Shown here in pieces: positions 53,695 to 62,917 of a DNA stretch of 64,000 nt (positions are counted from its first letter, which is position 1; every line of letters begins with the position of its first letter). The notes beneath the pieces were generated by a model. That model had not been told where the DNA came from. It was given only the letters and a program-made list of their open reading frames with translations, and did no database searches. The DNA comes from Alkalimarinus alittae (GTDB lineage: Bacteria; Pseudomonadota; Gammaproteobacteria; Pseudomonadales; Oleiphilaceae): the NCBI RefSeq assembly GCF_026016465.1, contig NZ_CP100390.1, positions 2,580,001 through 2,644,000 on the forward strand. Direction: 5' to 3'. The position numbers and the translations under genes were made by a program.

Positions 53695-55470
53695 CTAGAC
53701 CGATTCTGCAGATTGATAGTGTTTACGGCTAAACGCTTGAGCGAAGTTGGTCATTTCTTCCCAAGATGAAACAGGAAAAACAGACCACCCTTGCTCTTTC
53801 TCTGCCCGTTTCAATAGCGCACCGTCTTTTGCATACCACTTAGGGGGCGAATTATCAGCGTAGTTCCAGTTAAGGTTTAACACCATTGTTCCCCCTCCTT
53901 TTGCATTGTCTAATGCTTGCTTAGCGATATCCCAGCCATAATTTCCCTTTTCGTCTTGATTAAACAGCGTAGTGACACCATCGTCAGATAAAATAACCAC
54001 ATGTGAGTGACGCTCTCTACGCTTTTCTATATGTGTTTTTCTCAGTATATGGATTGGAAATGCAGTCCCACCACCAAAGTAATCAGTGAGTACCTGTAAA
54101 ATCTCTTTTTCGTTTCTTATAAACCCATTCGTGGTTTTAAATTGATGAACACCACTCCAAAGCGTGACTTGAACGGCGGAACCAGCCCTAAGTGCCGAAA
54201 GGCACAAAATAGCACCCGCTAGCGCTGTGTAAGAAATATGCTGTTGCGGGTTCGGCATAGAGCCAGAGCAATCGACATAAAGGTCTAAGTCACATGGCTC
54301 CGTATCGGGCTCAGAACCTTCAGACTCGCCCCACTCACGCTGGACGGTGGTCACGCCTGGTATGACCACAGAACTCATCGACATAGAGCTAAACCAGTCA
54401 ATATTTTCAACGGGTTCACCTGGCTCCCATAGCGTCGTACCCTCTGGTACTAAATCAGCTTTTGAGGGTAATCGTTTAGAAGGAAAAGGAACCAATAAAG
54501 GCACAGACCGCTCTTTGTAATAACGAACAGCGATATCATGGTCAGACAAATTCAAACCGGCTGATTTAAGAATTTCACCATACTCAAACGGTTCCCGAAA
54601 TTGACCATAGCCTTGCTCTGGGTTCTCAATTTCAATCGGCCATTCACTGTCAGCGTCGGTGTCGTTGCCATTTGACTCTCCGACAAGCTCAGGGTCATTT
54701 GAGGGGTGAACGTTATCGTCTTCACCTAAATCTTTACTGATCAAACCTGATGGAAACTGCCCATCACCCGCATGCTTAGTATCCATCAACTTAGCGATTT
54801 GATCATCGCCTTCGCGTTCATCTACTAAATATGGCAATAATAACGCCGCAAATCTTGAAGCACCTTTAAGCCAGTCGCTCGCATAGACTTTAATAATTCT
54901 TGCACCTAACCATGCGTCTCCTTCCATGGCATCTGAGTCGCATATCCCCCCTAACGAACCGGGCTTTAGCAGCCATAGATTTTCGTATACCCGCATATAG
55001 AGTTTCCAAACTCGGCTATGGGTAGGACCGTTATTCAGCTTTTGGTAAACTTCATCCATTCGTAAACCGAACTGTCTTTTTAGATGATTATTAATCAATA
55101 AGTCGGAATACAGATTCGCCACCATGCCTGCTTTATTCTCAAGCGTAGGGAGGTTCACATGCATCCGCGAAATCATTTTGGCATGATCAGTAATGGTGGC
55201 TGGCGACAGAATGTGATGCCCTATTTCGTGCGCTAAGACTTCGACGGCATAGTCTTGCAACTGATACTTAGCAATCGCTTCAAGGTCAACGACGACGGTT
55301 TGATCTTGAAGCCGAATCATTGCAAAGCTTTCTGACAACCCCTCTTTCGAGGCCTCAACATGGGTTTTACATAATTTAGGTGATCGAATTTTTGTGTAGC
55401 GGCTCCACAGGTTTAATGCGTCATCCCAAGATGTTTGCCATTGCGATACTAACAACTCAGCTGCTCCCAT
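53695..55470 (-). CDS. zincin-like metallopeptidase plus VWA domain protein
   Basis: A 591-residue protein. The N-terminal part has VLAHEIGHHILSP (HExxH at 81-85) and ANLYSDLLINNHL, which resembles the downstream metal-ligand helix of DUF2201-type zincins. A charged acidic linker (about 240-290) leads to a C-terminal VWA domain with MIDAS LYVDCSGSM (Asp400, Ser402, Ser404), GGGTAFP and HVVILSDDGVT. MoxR ATPases typically work with VWA proteins as metal-dependent adaptors. It starts 2 bases after the preceding gene. Confidence 0.85.
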   Translation of the reverse strand: MGAAELLVSQWQTSWDDALNLWSRYTKIRSPKLCKTHVEASKEGLSESFAMIRLQDQTVVVDLEAIAKYQLQDYAVEVLAHEIGHHILSPATITDHAKMISRMHVNLPTLENKAGMVANLYSDLLINNHLKRQFGLRMDEVYQKLNNGPTHSRVWKLYMRVYENLWLLKPGSLGGICDSDAMEGDAWLGARIIKVYASDWLKGASRFAALLLPYLVDEREGDDQIAKLMDTKHAGDGQFPSGLISKDLGEDDNVHPSNDPELVGESNGNDTDADSEWPIEIENPEQGYGQFREPFEYGEILKSAGLNLSDHDIAVRYYKERSVPLLVPFPSKRLPSKADLVPEGTTLWEPGEPVENIDWFSSMSMSSVVIPGVTTVQREWGESEGSEPDTEPCDLDLYVDCSGSMPNPQQHISYTALAGAILCLSALRAGSAVQVTLWSGVHQFKTTNGFIRNEKEILQVLTDYFGGGTAFPIHILRKTHIEKRRERHSHVVILSDDGVTTLFNQDEKGNYGWDIAKQALDNAKGGGTMVLNLNWNYADNSPPKWYAKDGALLKRAEKEQGWSVFPVSSWEEMTNFAQAFSRKHYQSAESV

Positions 55471-55472
55471 CT

Positions 55473-56513
55473 TTAACGTCCTGCCGCTGGGCTTGTAATA
55501 CTTAAGATAACCACAGAAAACGTTTCATTGGATGTGAGGGCTACAGTATCATTTAACGTAACAACTGAGGTGACTTCACTGATATCACTTAACCCATCCA
55601 TTTGACTAAAACGAGACAAATCACTCGCTGGATTAGATGCCTCAGCTATTCTTTTAACCTCATCAATATCAAATGGAAAAAGTGTTTCACCAAACCCATC
55701 AACATACAGTTTCCATGCGTGGTCTCCCGCGCATACGTACAACTGATCACCCGAAGCAAAAACGTTTGGAGGGGTTTTAAACTCACCGCCTAATAAGTCG
55801 CATCGCCCTATTCGCCTCTCCACATGATATTGTGCTTGGTCATCTTGAGGCCTCGAAGGGCTAACCATTGACCACCGATTCGTTTTTAGCGTTTGTAAGT
55901 GATGGCCTAAATCATCGCTCTCAGAAACACCTAACAATATGCGGCCGATTTGGGATGATAAATCCTCTAATTGTTTTAATGCTAAGGGCCTAAAATGCGC
56001 CAATCCTGACATCCACGCACAAACAACGCCCGCACATTTAAGTGATTCACGGGTATCAAGTTGGCTTATTACCTTATTCATCAAGGCGAGCCACTTCATC
56101 GGCTTGTCATCACCAAATCCAAGCAAGTGACTTAATACGTTGCTTGTTTCAGAAAAAGCCTTGCTAGGGTTTTGTTGAATAATAGTCAGCGTATTTTGAT
56201 GAAACTCACGCCAAGTTGTTAAAACAATGTCTTGTTTAATTCCTTGTTTTAACCAATTTAACGACGCGAGCTCTAGGCCATGGGTAAAGCCGGCCTGTGC
56301 CACAGCAAACGAGTCCTTATTGCTGTGGCCATCAAAATTAACCATTAACGGGTCTAAGCAATTAGATAAAAAGCCATTAAATTCACCCATATCAAATTGC
56401 TGAGATTGATGTCGAATACTGGCAACCATTTGATTGCATAACTCACGCTCTGCCTGAAAAAAAAGTTGTAACGCTAAAGACTTCATAAGATAAGCGCTCA
56501 GGACTCTAGCCAT
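55473..56513 (-). CDS. unrecognised protein encoded between MoxR and VWA genes
   Basis: A 346-residue protein I cannot assign. The first about 220 residues are helical (LALQLFFQAERELCNQMVAS, AGFTHGLELASLNWLKQGIK), then a beta-rich C-terminal part (YVCAGDHAWKLYVDGFGETL). The start overlaps the MoxR gene by 16 bases. Its place in the MoxR-x-VWA triad resembles the third, adaptor-like component of ternary vWA-MoxR systems; that is an inference from position only. Confidence 0.75.
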   Translation of the reverse strand: MARVLSAYLMKSLALQLFFQAERELCNQMVASIRHQSQQFDMGEFNGFLSNCLDPLMVNFDGHSNKDSFAVAQAGFTHGLELASLNWLKQGIKQDIVLTTWREFHQNTLTIIQQNPSKAFSETSNVLSHLLGFGDDKPMKWLALMNKVISQLDTRESLKCAGVVCAWMSGLAHFRPLALKQLEDLSSQIGRILLGVSESDDLGHHLQTLKTNRWSMVSPSRPQDDQAQYHVERRIGRCDLLGGEFKTPPNVFASGDQLYVCAGDHAWKLYVDGFGETLFPFDIDEVKRIAEASNPASDLSRFSQMDGLSDISEVTSVVTLNDTVALTSNETFSVVILSITSPAAGR

Positions 56514-58078
56514 TTTAAGTAATTGGTATATCGCTGATGAAGATACTTGAGCTTTACGACATCCTCATAGATATGGCCATACATTTTTTTACCTTCAACC
56601 AACTGCGCTATTTCTGTCTCAATTCGATTGATACGTTTTTTAGCCGCCTTAACCGTCAAACCATCTAAACCTTCATCAAACTCATTTGAAAGCGCTTCAA
56701 CGGAGTCACTGTTACCTAGGCCCAACCGATCAAACTCCCTACAAGAAGAATCAAACAAGAACCGCAGCCAACCAATTTTATCACTTCGGAAAAACGCGTT
56801 CTCTGGCAGCTCAAAAAACGGTGAGTCACAGTCTGCAAATAAGCGTGAGTGAAAAACAAAAGGCAACACTTGCCTCACATCATCTAGCTCAACGGCGTCG
56901 TTTCCTCTGAAATACGCTAAAGCTTTTGAGAACTGAAGTAATGACATGAGCGAACGAACAGAAATACCATTAAGCGTCTGGCAACCTAAGTCTTTGAGTC
57001 TGTCACGTCCGTTATCCATAGACGCTAAAATGTGGGCTTTAACACCCGATAACCGAGAGGTATCTTTAGTTTTGTATTCGAACTGTGAAGCAGAATATTC
57101 TGAGAACTCAAAGTGACTGCCAAAAAACTCAATTCTTCGTCGAATATCGTCTGGTATCTCAATATTTCTGATCGCCAGCGACATCTGGCTGATTTCGTCT
57201 TCTGAGAAAATAATTTGAGGGGGCACCATATCTTCAGGCTTTACGCCTTCTTCAATACGTAAGAGTAATTGGCTCAAAAAACGTGGGTTGAATGATAGCG
57301 CTTGAACGACCACATCAATTCGGTCTTTTAACGCCTCAATGACTTGGTACGTACCGCCCCCTTGATCATCATTAGCGGTTAAAAACCATGCTGCGTCAGG
57401 GCATTCAAATACTTGATTGTATAATTCAGCATAATTGTCGCCCATCACTGTGAGGAGTGAGCTTTGTGTTCGGGTGGGTATTCGGTTGTACTCATCTACA
57501 ATTTTGACCCGCATGCCTAACCATTTACGCCAGGATATTCGAATATCTTCAACCGATTGAGCCGTCGCCAAGTCTGCCGGCAATGGGTTGCCCAACAAAT
57601 CTGCCACCGTCATCTGAGGGTGACCATGCTGCATCGCTCTTTTAACTTCTTTGGTAGTGTATCCGCCCAAAACACCCATCAGCAAAGCGCTAGCGGTCTT
57701 TCCCCGCCCTGGCCCACCAATAAAAAGGCATTTACTCTGGGTTGCGAACGTAAGCAATGGAAGCAATATATAGCTTGAGTAAGACTGCTCTGTGGGTAGA
57801 TTAATCGTGCTATGGCTATCACCCGCTCGAAACTGCTGAGGCGGTTTATCGTTGTATTCAATATCGTAATGAGGGCTGATAATGGCGTTATTAACAATCC
57901 AAAAGTACGCCTGTCTAAGCTTTTCATCCAACCCCAATGTTTGCTCCGATAACTCATTATTATCAGCGCCAAAGGGGCCTGCATAAAGGTCAGCAACATC
58001 AAATGATTTAGCTTTTGGGTGGTTCTTGGGGTTTGTTGGTGAAGCAGATAGCCGACCAAATAGATTAAACTTACTCAT
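56498..58078 (-). CDS. MoxR-type AAA+ ATPase
   Basis: A 526-residue AAA+ protein. Walker A is GGPGRGKT (121-128), Walker B VKIVDEYNRIP (Asp195-Glu196), and sensor 1 AWFLTANDD near 230-238, followed by the KDRIDVVVQALSFNPRFL segment usual for MoxR proteins. It is longer than classic MoxR (about 330 residues), with a roughly 90-residue N-terminal extension and a C-terminal helical extension. It is the promoter-proximal gene of the whole cluster. It presumably remodels a substrate together with the VWA protein. Confidence 0.88.
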   Translation of the reverse strand: MSKFNLFGRLSASPTNPKNHPKAKSFDVADLYAGPFGADNNELSEQTLGLDEKLRQAYFWIVNNAIISPHYDIEYNDKPPQQFRAGDSHSTINLPTEQSYSSYILLPLLTFATQSKCLFIGGPGRGKTASALLMGVLGGYTTKEVKRAMQHGHPQMTVADLLGNPLPADLATAQSVEDIRISWRKWLGMRVKIVDEYNRIPTRTQSSLLTVMGDNYAELYNQVFECPDAAWFLTANDDQGGGTYQVIEALKDRIDVVVQALSFNPRFLSQLLLRIEEGVKPEDMVPPQIIFSEDEISQMSLAIRNIEIPDDIRRRIEFFGSHFEFSEYSASQFEYKTKDTSRLSGVKAHILASMDNGRDRLKDLGCQTLNGISVRSLMSLLQFSKALAYFRGNDAVELDDVRQVLPFVFHSRLFADCDSPFFELPENAFFRSDKIGWLRFLFDSSCREFDRLGLGNSDSVEALSNEFDEGLDGLTVKAAKKRINRIETEIAQLVEGKKMYGHIYEDVVKLKYLHQRYTNYLKWLES

Positions 58079-58346
58079 TAATCATTCTCATTGTTTAGTT
58101 CCTTCTTATCAAAGCCGCTTTCTAACAAATATTCATTTGAATGTTAACGCGATAATATACAACAGTCGCGATATCAACACCCCTGATGTGGGTCGCAAGT
58201 GATAAAACTATACATTTATCACATACTATTATAATGACGCGCCCTTATTTTCAATGCGGCCAAGTACTTTGACTCATCATGGGGCATACTAATACGTTTG
58301 CTCAACACCTGTTTTTCCAGTAAACATAACATCAACGGGGTTAAAA

Positions 58347-59210
58347 ATGGCATCTACAAAGTACAAAATATCAATATCCATTGCAGCGCTTATAATCGTA
58401 ATTTTAACATTCACAGGCTGGTGTGATAATAAAGGCAGTGAATATGCCGCTGAGCAAATAGAAATCGCAGCAATTACTTTTGCAGTTGCGAGGTCCCTGA
58501 ATGCCGGTATTTCAATAGCTCAAGGCACTGAAGTGACGTTATCACCCGCGGGGGTTGGCACCACGTTAACCGTGGGAGAGGTACTTGACCCTATTAACGA
58601 TATGATCGAGCGCTTTTCGTTGGTGGTACTTGCAGCAATCACCTCACTGGGCATTCAACAAATTTTAATCAGCATCGCTTCAACAACACTTATAAACCTA
58701 TTAGTCGTCCTGTCTACTCTCACTGGTTTAGTGCTTATTCTAAAACCTCAACTTGCACCTCAAGGGGTTCGAATTGTTGCATATAAAACCTGCTTACTGC
58801 TTATCGTCTTTAGGTTCTTTATCGCTTTAAGCCTGCTGCTCAACCAAGCCGTTTATATAAATATCATTGAAAGCAACCAAAGTGAATCCCTAGCCTCTCT
58901 CAAAATCTCCGCTGAAGAGATAAAAGCAAGCCCATCAATACAGGTTAAAACTGACGACCAAGAGCGTTCATTTTTAAACGACATGAAGAACAAGTGGGAT
59001 AACTTTCAAGAGAGCATGAGCAACACACTTGATCTTGAAAAACTCAAAGACAAAGCCAGCAATGCAGTCGATAACATGACAGATCTAATCATTTCTTTCG
59101 TTTTGCTAACTCTGCTTATGCCGATTGCTTTTTTATGGCTGGGTATAAAGCTGGTGGGCTATATCATTACTTACAAGATCATCACCTACAAACCTAACGA
59201 TAATTCCTAA
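58347..59210 (+). CDS. unknown inner-membrane protein
   Basis: A 287-residue protein with one N-terminal helix (ISIAALIIVILTFTGW), a short periplasm-like loop, a cluster of three helices at about 90-170 (FSLVVLAAITSLGIQQILIS and the following), a roughly 80-residue charged region with a coiled-coil look, and one C-terminal helix. I do not recognise the family. It is divergent from the MoxR gene and shares a 268-base promoter region with it. Confidence 0.75.
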   Translation: MASTKYKISISIAALIIVILTFTGWCDNKGSEYAAEQIEIAAITFAVARSLNAGISIAQGTEVTLSPAGVGTTLTVGEVLDPINDMIERFSLVVLAAITSLGIQQILISIASTTLINLLVVLSTLTGLVLILKPQLAPQGVRIVAYKTCLLLIVFRFFIALSLLLNQAVYINIIESNQSESLASLKISAEEIKASPSIQVKTDDQERSFLNDMKNKWDNFQESMSNTLDLEKLKDKASNAVDNMTDLIISFVLLTLLMPIAFLWLGIKLVGYIITYKIITYKPNDNS

Positions 59211-59344
59211 CACTTTAGCTCTAACGTTATTACTTACACTCTAGGGCCTGGTTACCTGCTAACTAGGCTTATACCTTCTTTATGTGTATCATCCTGCGCC
59301 GAAAATAACACAAACATTCATCGACAAAAAAGGATCACTATTTC

Positions 59345-60070
59345 ATGCTTAAAAAACATCTAACTTTACCTATTTCAATTCTTTGCCTTTCAAGCAGTCT
59401 ATACGCCCAAGCAGAAGACGCAAAAGTTGAACAAACGTGGAATGCTGCGGCAGAGTTAGGTTATATCAAGACATCAGGGAATTCAGATACTGAAACACTT
59501 AACACCAAGTTTAAAGCAGAAACAACGTATACAAAGTGGACTCATCAAGTTGAACTAGAGGCACTTAAAAGTGTTTCAAACGATATACGTTCAGCTGAAA
59601 AATATAGAGTAGAAGGTCAATCAGACTACGCGTTAAGCGACAGAACCTATGCCTTTGGTGTAGCCAACTGGGAAAACGACAACTTTAGTGGCTTAAACTA
59701 TCAAGCATCTATCGCGACAGGTCTAGGTTACAAAGCGATTAGAACCAACGAAATGAAACTTAATCTTGAGCTCGCACCAGGTTATCGTAAAACTGAAGAT
59801 GAGAGTTACAATACAGAAGAAGATGCCATTGTACGTGCGGCTGAAATCTTTGAATGGAAATTCAGCAAATCATCTACCTTTAACCAACACTTAAAAGTCG
59901 AGTCAGGTGAAAGCAACACTGAAACACGTTTTGGTGTGGCACTAACAAGCCAAGTGGCAGGTGATTTATCGATGAAAGTAAGCTACAACGTCATTCATAA
60001 TTCTGATGTTGCTGCAGACATAGATAAAACAGATCGTGAAACGGCGATTACTCTCGTTTATAAGATCTAA
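59345..60070 (+). CDS. DUF481 (YdiY-like) outer-membrane protein
   Basis: A 241-residue protein with a signal peptide (LPISILCLSSSLYAQA) and a predicted beta-barrel: repeated amphipathic strands such as WNAAAELGYIKTSGNSDTET, then LNTKFKAETTYTKWTHQVEL, ending in the aromatic/hydrophobic ETAITLVYKI. The GNSDTE motif near the start is a hallmark of this family, sometimes called salt-induced outer-membrane protein. AAGGAT precedes the ATG. It has its own terminator. Confidence 0.9.
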   Translation: MLKKHLTLPISILCLSSSLYAQAEDAKVEQTWNAAAELGYIKTSGNSDTETLNTKFKAETTYTKWTHQVELEALKSVSNDIRSAEKYRVEGQSDYALSDRTYAFGVANWENDNFSGLNYQASIATGLGYKAIRTNEMKLNLELAPGYRKTEDESYNTEEDAIVRAAEIFEWKFSKSSTFNQHLKVESGESNTETRFGVALTSQVAGDLSMKVSYNVIHNSDVAADIDKTDRETAITLVYKI

Positions 60071-60077
60071 CTTAGCC

Positions 60078-60113
60078 CTAGGCTAATGAAGCATTTTCAT
60101 TAGCCTAGTTTTT
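60078..60113 (+). terminator. terminator of the DUF481 gene
   Basis: Perfect 13-base arms ctaggctaatgaa (60078-60090) and ttcattagcctag (60096-60108), then five T. Confidence 0.92.
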
Positions 60114-60141
60114 AAAAAATACAGTCTCTAAAGCCAAGCCA

Positions 60142-61029
60142 TCAGTTTGTGATACTGCCCTTGGTGCCTCTTCGCTTAACTCGCCCATGCATCAAAAATA
60201 GTAACAACCCCGCATTTATGTACATCATTAATGAATATACAGCTGGCACTATCGCAATCTCAGAATTATTTAATAACGTTGTCGCTATAAATATGCCTGT
60301 CGCGCTGTTTTGAACCCCAATTTCAATACTGACGGTTGTACTTTGTTGATCGTTCAGGAGGAACAAGCGAGCAGCAACAAACCCCACAAGCATACTCGCT
60401 AAGTTAAGTAAAAATGTCGCAGGACCAACCGTCAGCAAACTTTGTACAAGTTCTTTATATTCTTTAAGCAGAATCCCCCCAACAATCAGTATAAAAAATA
60501 CCGTAGCCAGTTTATTCATTGGCTTTTCCATGCGTTTGGCAAAGCCGGAAAAATAATATCGAATTAGCATTCCCAATAATACCGGCACTACAGTAATGAA
60601 AAACAGTTTCATATTGGTGCTGCCAATAGGCAAAGCGGTTTCTTCTGTCGCGCCCATAAAGCGAAAGAGCGCAAAATTAACAATAAAGGGAATGGTAAGC
60701 ACCGTGATACAACTACTAATTGCTGTAAGCGTTACAGAGAGTGCCACATCCCCTCTCGCCAAATAAACAATTAGATTCGACGTAGCACCGCCGGCGCAGG
60801 CCACTAACACCATTAAACCAACAGCATTTTCTGGACTTAGCCCAAACTGAGAAGCAAAAAAGTAACCTATAAAAGGTAATATCAGAATCTGCCCCGCAAG
60901 ACCTATCGCGACAGCTTTGGGGTAAAATAAAACGCGTTTAAAGTCTGCTGCTGTGAGCGATAAGCCCATTCCAAGCATTATAACCGCCAAGCTCAGCGGG
61001 AGAACTATCGATGCTAAGACTCCATTCAT
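60142..61029 (-). CDS. bile acid:sodium symporter (BASS) family transporter
   Basis: A 295-residue membrane protein with about nine to ten hydrophobic segments. LACAGGATSNLIVYLARGDV (crossover-helix region) and VSIEIGVQNSATGIFIATTL (second crossover) are typical of the BASS fold. It imports an organic anion with sodium; the substrate is not known. It is convergent with the DUF481 gene. Confidence 0.9.
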   Translation of the reverse strand: MNGVLASIVLPLSLAVIMLGMGLSLTAADFKRVLFYPKAVAIGLAGQILILPFIGYFFASQFGLSPENAVGLMVLVACAGGATSNLIVYLARGDVALSVTLTAISSCITVLTIPFIVNFALFRFMGATEETALPIGSTNMKLFFITVVPVLLGMLIRYYFSGFAKRMEKPMNKLATVFFILIVGGILLKEYKELVQSLLTVGPATFLLNLASMLVGFVAARLFLLNDQQSTTVSIEIGVQNSATGIFIATTLLNNSEIAIVPAVYSLMMYINAGLLLFLMHGRVKRRGTKGSITN

Positions 61030-61192
61030 CCTGCATGTACCCTTTTATAATTATTATTAGATGAAGCCATTCCATTACGTCTGTTTAGCATGTCCCTATA
61101 ACACTTAGTCAGTAGAAGAACGAGCCTGACACAACAGTATTAGATAACGTTTATCAAATCTAGTAGAAATAGAGCGGTATATGATGGGGTTC

Positions 61193-61376
61193 TTAGTTTG
61201 AAGTTAACTCTGCTAAAGCCTGCCTTTCAATTTTCCCCTTCATCTTCAATAGCTCACCACTTGCCGTCAAGTTTAAGAGCGTATCCTCGACTATAGCGAT
61301 TAAGTCTATGTGCTTTACATGCAAAGAATGGTAAAACCGTAATAAGAATACCTAAACGATCATTAATAAGGCCGCA
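61193..61376 (-). pseudogene. decayed 3' gene fragment
   Basis: Within the 408-base gap between the BASS and antiporter genes, the minus strand carries two overlapping coding-like frames: LINDRLGILITVLPFFAC from about 61374, and HVKHIDLIAIVEDTLLNLTA then KMKGKIERQALAEL ending with TAA at 61193. Joined by one frameshift they read as one C-terminal fragment. I do not recognise the family. Nothing else is visible in the gap apart from a small hairpin near 61390-61410. Confidence 0.4.
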
Positions 61377-61437
61377 TAGTATATTTATAATACGCCTATT
61401 TTTTAAATAGGCTTAATTATGAATCAACCAGTAGTCT

Positions 61438-62769
61438 TTAAAGTACCATTGCAGCCACCCAACCCGCCGCCAACAATGGCAAGTTAAAGTGTATAAACGT
61501 TGGAATCACCGTGTCACTCATATGATTATGCTGTCCGTCAGCATTTAGGCCTGCCGTTGGGCCTAGCGTAGAGTCTGATGCAGGAGAACCCGCATCACCT
61601 AATGCGCCTGCGGTTCCGACCAACGCCACGATAGCCAATGGGCTAAAGCCTAACTGCATGCATAGAGGCACGTAAATAGCGGCAATAATCGGAATCGTCG
61701 AAAATGATGAACCAATTCCCATAGTGAGCACTAAACCCACGATTAATAATAGTAAAGCGGCTAAGGCTTTATTATCCCCCAACCAACCAGAAGCACCATT
61801 TACTAGGCTATCGATATGACCAGTCGCCTTTATCACTTCAGAAAAACCAGAAGCTGCAATCATAATAAAGCCAATGGAAGCCATCATTTTCATACCGTCA
61901 ACCAACACGCCATCAGACTCACTCCAGTGTATAACACCTGTCGCCGAGAACAATAAAAAACCGGCCATTGCACCTAGCACCATACTGCCTAGATACAACT
62001 GAACCACAAAGGCGATTACTATTGCAGCCCCTGCAACCCATAACGATTTAGCACTGAATTCTTGATCTGTTTGATCTACGACTGCTTGATCAGTCTCTAA
62101 TTTATAATGTCGAGGTTTACGATAACTAAATAAAGCCGCAATCAATAAACCAATCAACATACCTAATGCAGGAATAGCCATCGCAGAAACAACCGATACA
62201 GTTTCAGTATCGAGCCCTGCGCTACCCACATTAGATAATAGAATTTCATTCAAATAAATATTCCCGAAACCAATAGGTAAAAACATATAAGGCGTCACTA
62301 GCCCAAATGTTAATACGCAAGCCACTAAACGTCGGTCTAGATCTAATCGTGTCATCACGAGTAATAGGGGCGGTACAAGAATAGGAATAAACGCAATATG
62401 AATCGGTATGATGTTTTGAGAGCTCACCGCGATTAACATCAATCCTAGCAGTAAGGCATTACGCAGTAAAAACGTACTTTTATTAGAAGGCGTTTGCCCA
62501 CTACCAATAAGAGATAGAATCTTTTTAGCCAATAAGTGGGGTAAACCTGATAACGAAATAGCAACAGCAAAACCACCGAGAAGCGCATAGCTCAATGCAA
62601 TACCTGCTCCCCCTCCAATACCTGCATTAAAAGCCTTGAGTGTGGCGTCAACATCCATACCGGCAATCCAACCACCCACAAAGGCTGCGACGATCATGGA
62701 GAGCATAACATGAAGCCGCGCCACACTTAGAGCTAACATCAACGTCACCGCGACTAAAACAGCATTCAT
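61438..62769 (-). CDS. Na+/H+ antiporter-like permease (YuiF/histidine-type)
   Basis: A 443-residue membrane protein with about eleven to twelve segments, of the ion transporter superfamily. GIGGGAGIALSYALLGGFAV, the IIPIHIAFIPILVPPLL stretch and the late GSPASDSTLGPTAGLNADGQ are characteristic of a family annotated as Na+/H+ antiporter or histidine permease. The transported solute is uncertain. It is the gene next to a LysR regulator on the same strand. Confidence 0.85.
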   Translation of the reverse strand: MNAVLVAVTLMLALSVARLHVMLSMIVAAFVGGWIAGMDVDATLKAFNAGIGGGAGIALSYALLGGFAVAISLSGLPHLLAKKILSLIGSGQTPSNKSTFLLRNALLLGLMLIAVSSQNIIPIHIAFIPILVPPLLLVMTRLDLDRRLVACVLTFGLVTPYMFLPIGFGNIYLNEILLSNVGSAGLDTETVSVVSAMAIPALGMLIGLLIAALFSYRKPRHYKLETDQAVVDQTDQEFSAKSLWVAGAAIVIAFVVQLYLGSMVLGAMAGFLLFSATGVIHWSESDGVLVDGMKMMASIGFIMIAASGFSEVIKATGHIDSLVNGASGWLGDNKALAALLLLIVGLVLTMGIGSSFSTIPIIAAIYVPLCMQLGFSPLAIVALVGTAGALGDAGSPASDSTLGPTAGLNADGQHNHMSDTVIPTFIHFNLPLLAAGWVAAMVL

Positions 62770-62917
62770 ATAACACCTTTATAAATTTGATAAATGATTA
62801 AAAACGGGCCGGATAACTGGGCGCACGAAAGATAGCATAGTCACTAAAAAAGTATGTAGTCAGATTGTAAAATAAGCAGGGCAATGTTCATAAATCCCCC
62901 CCTTCTTATGATCAACA

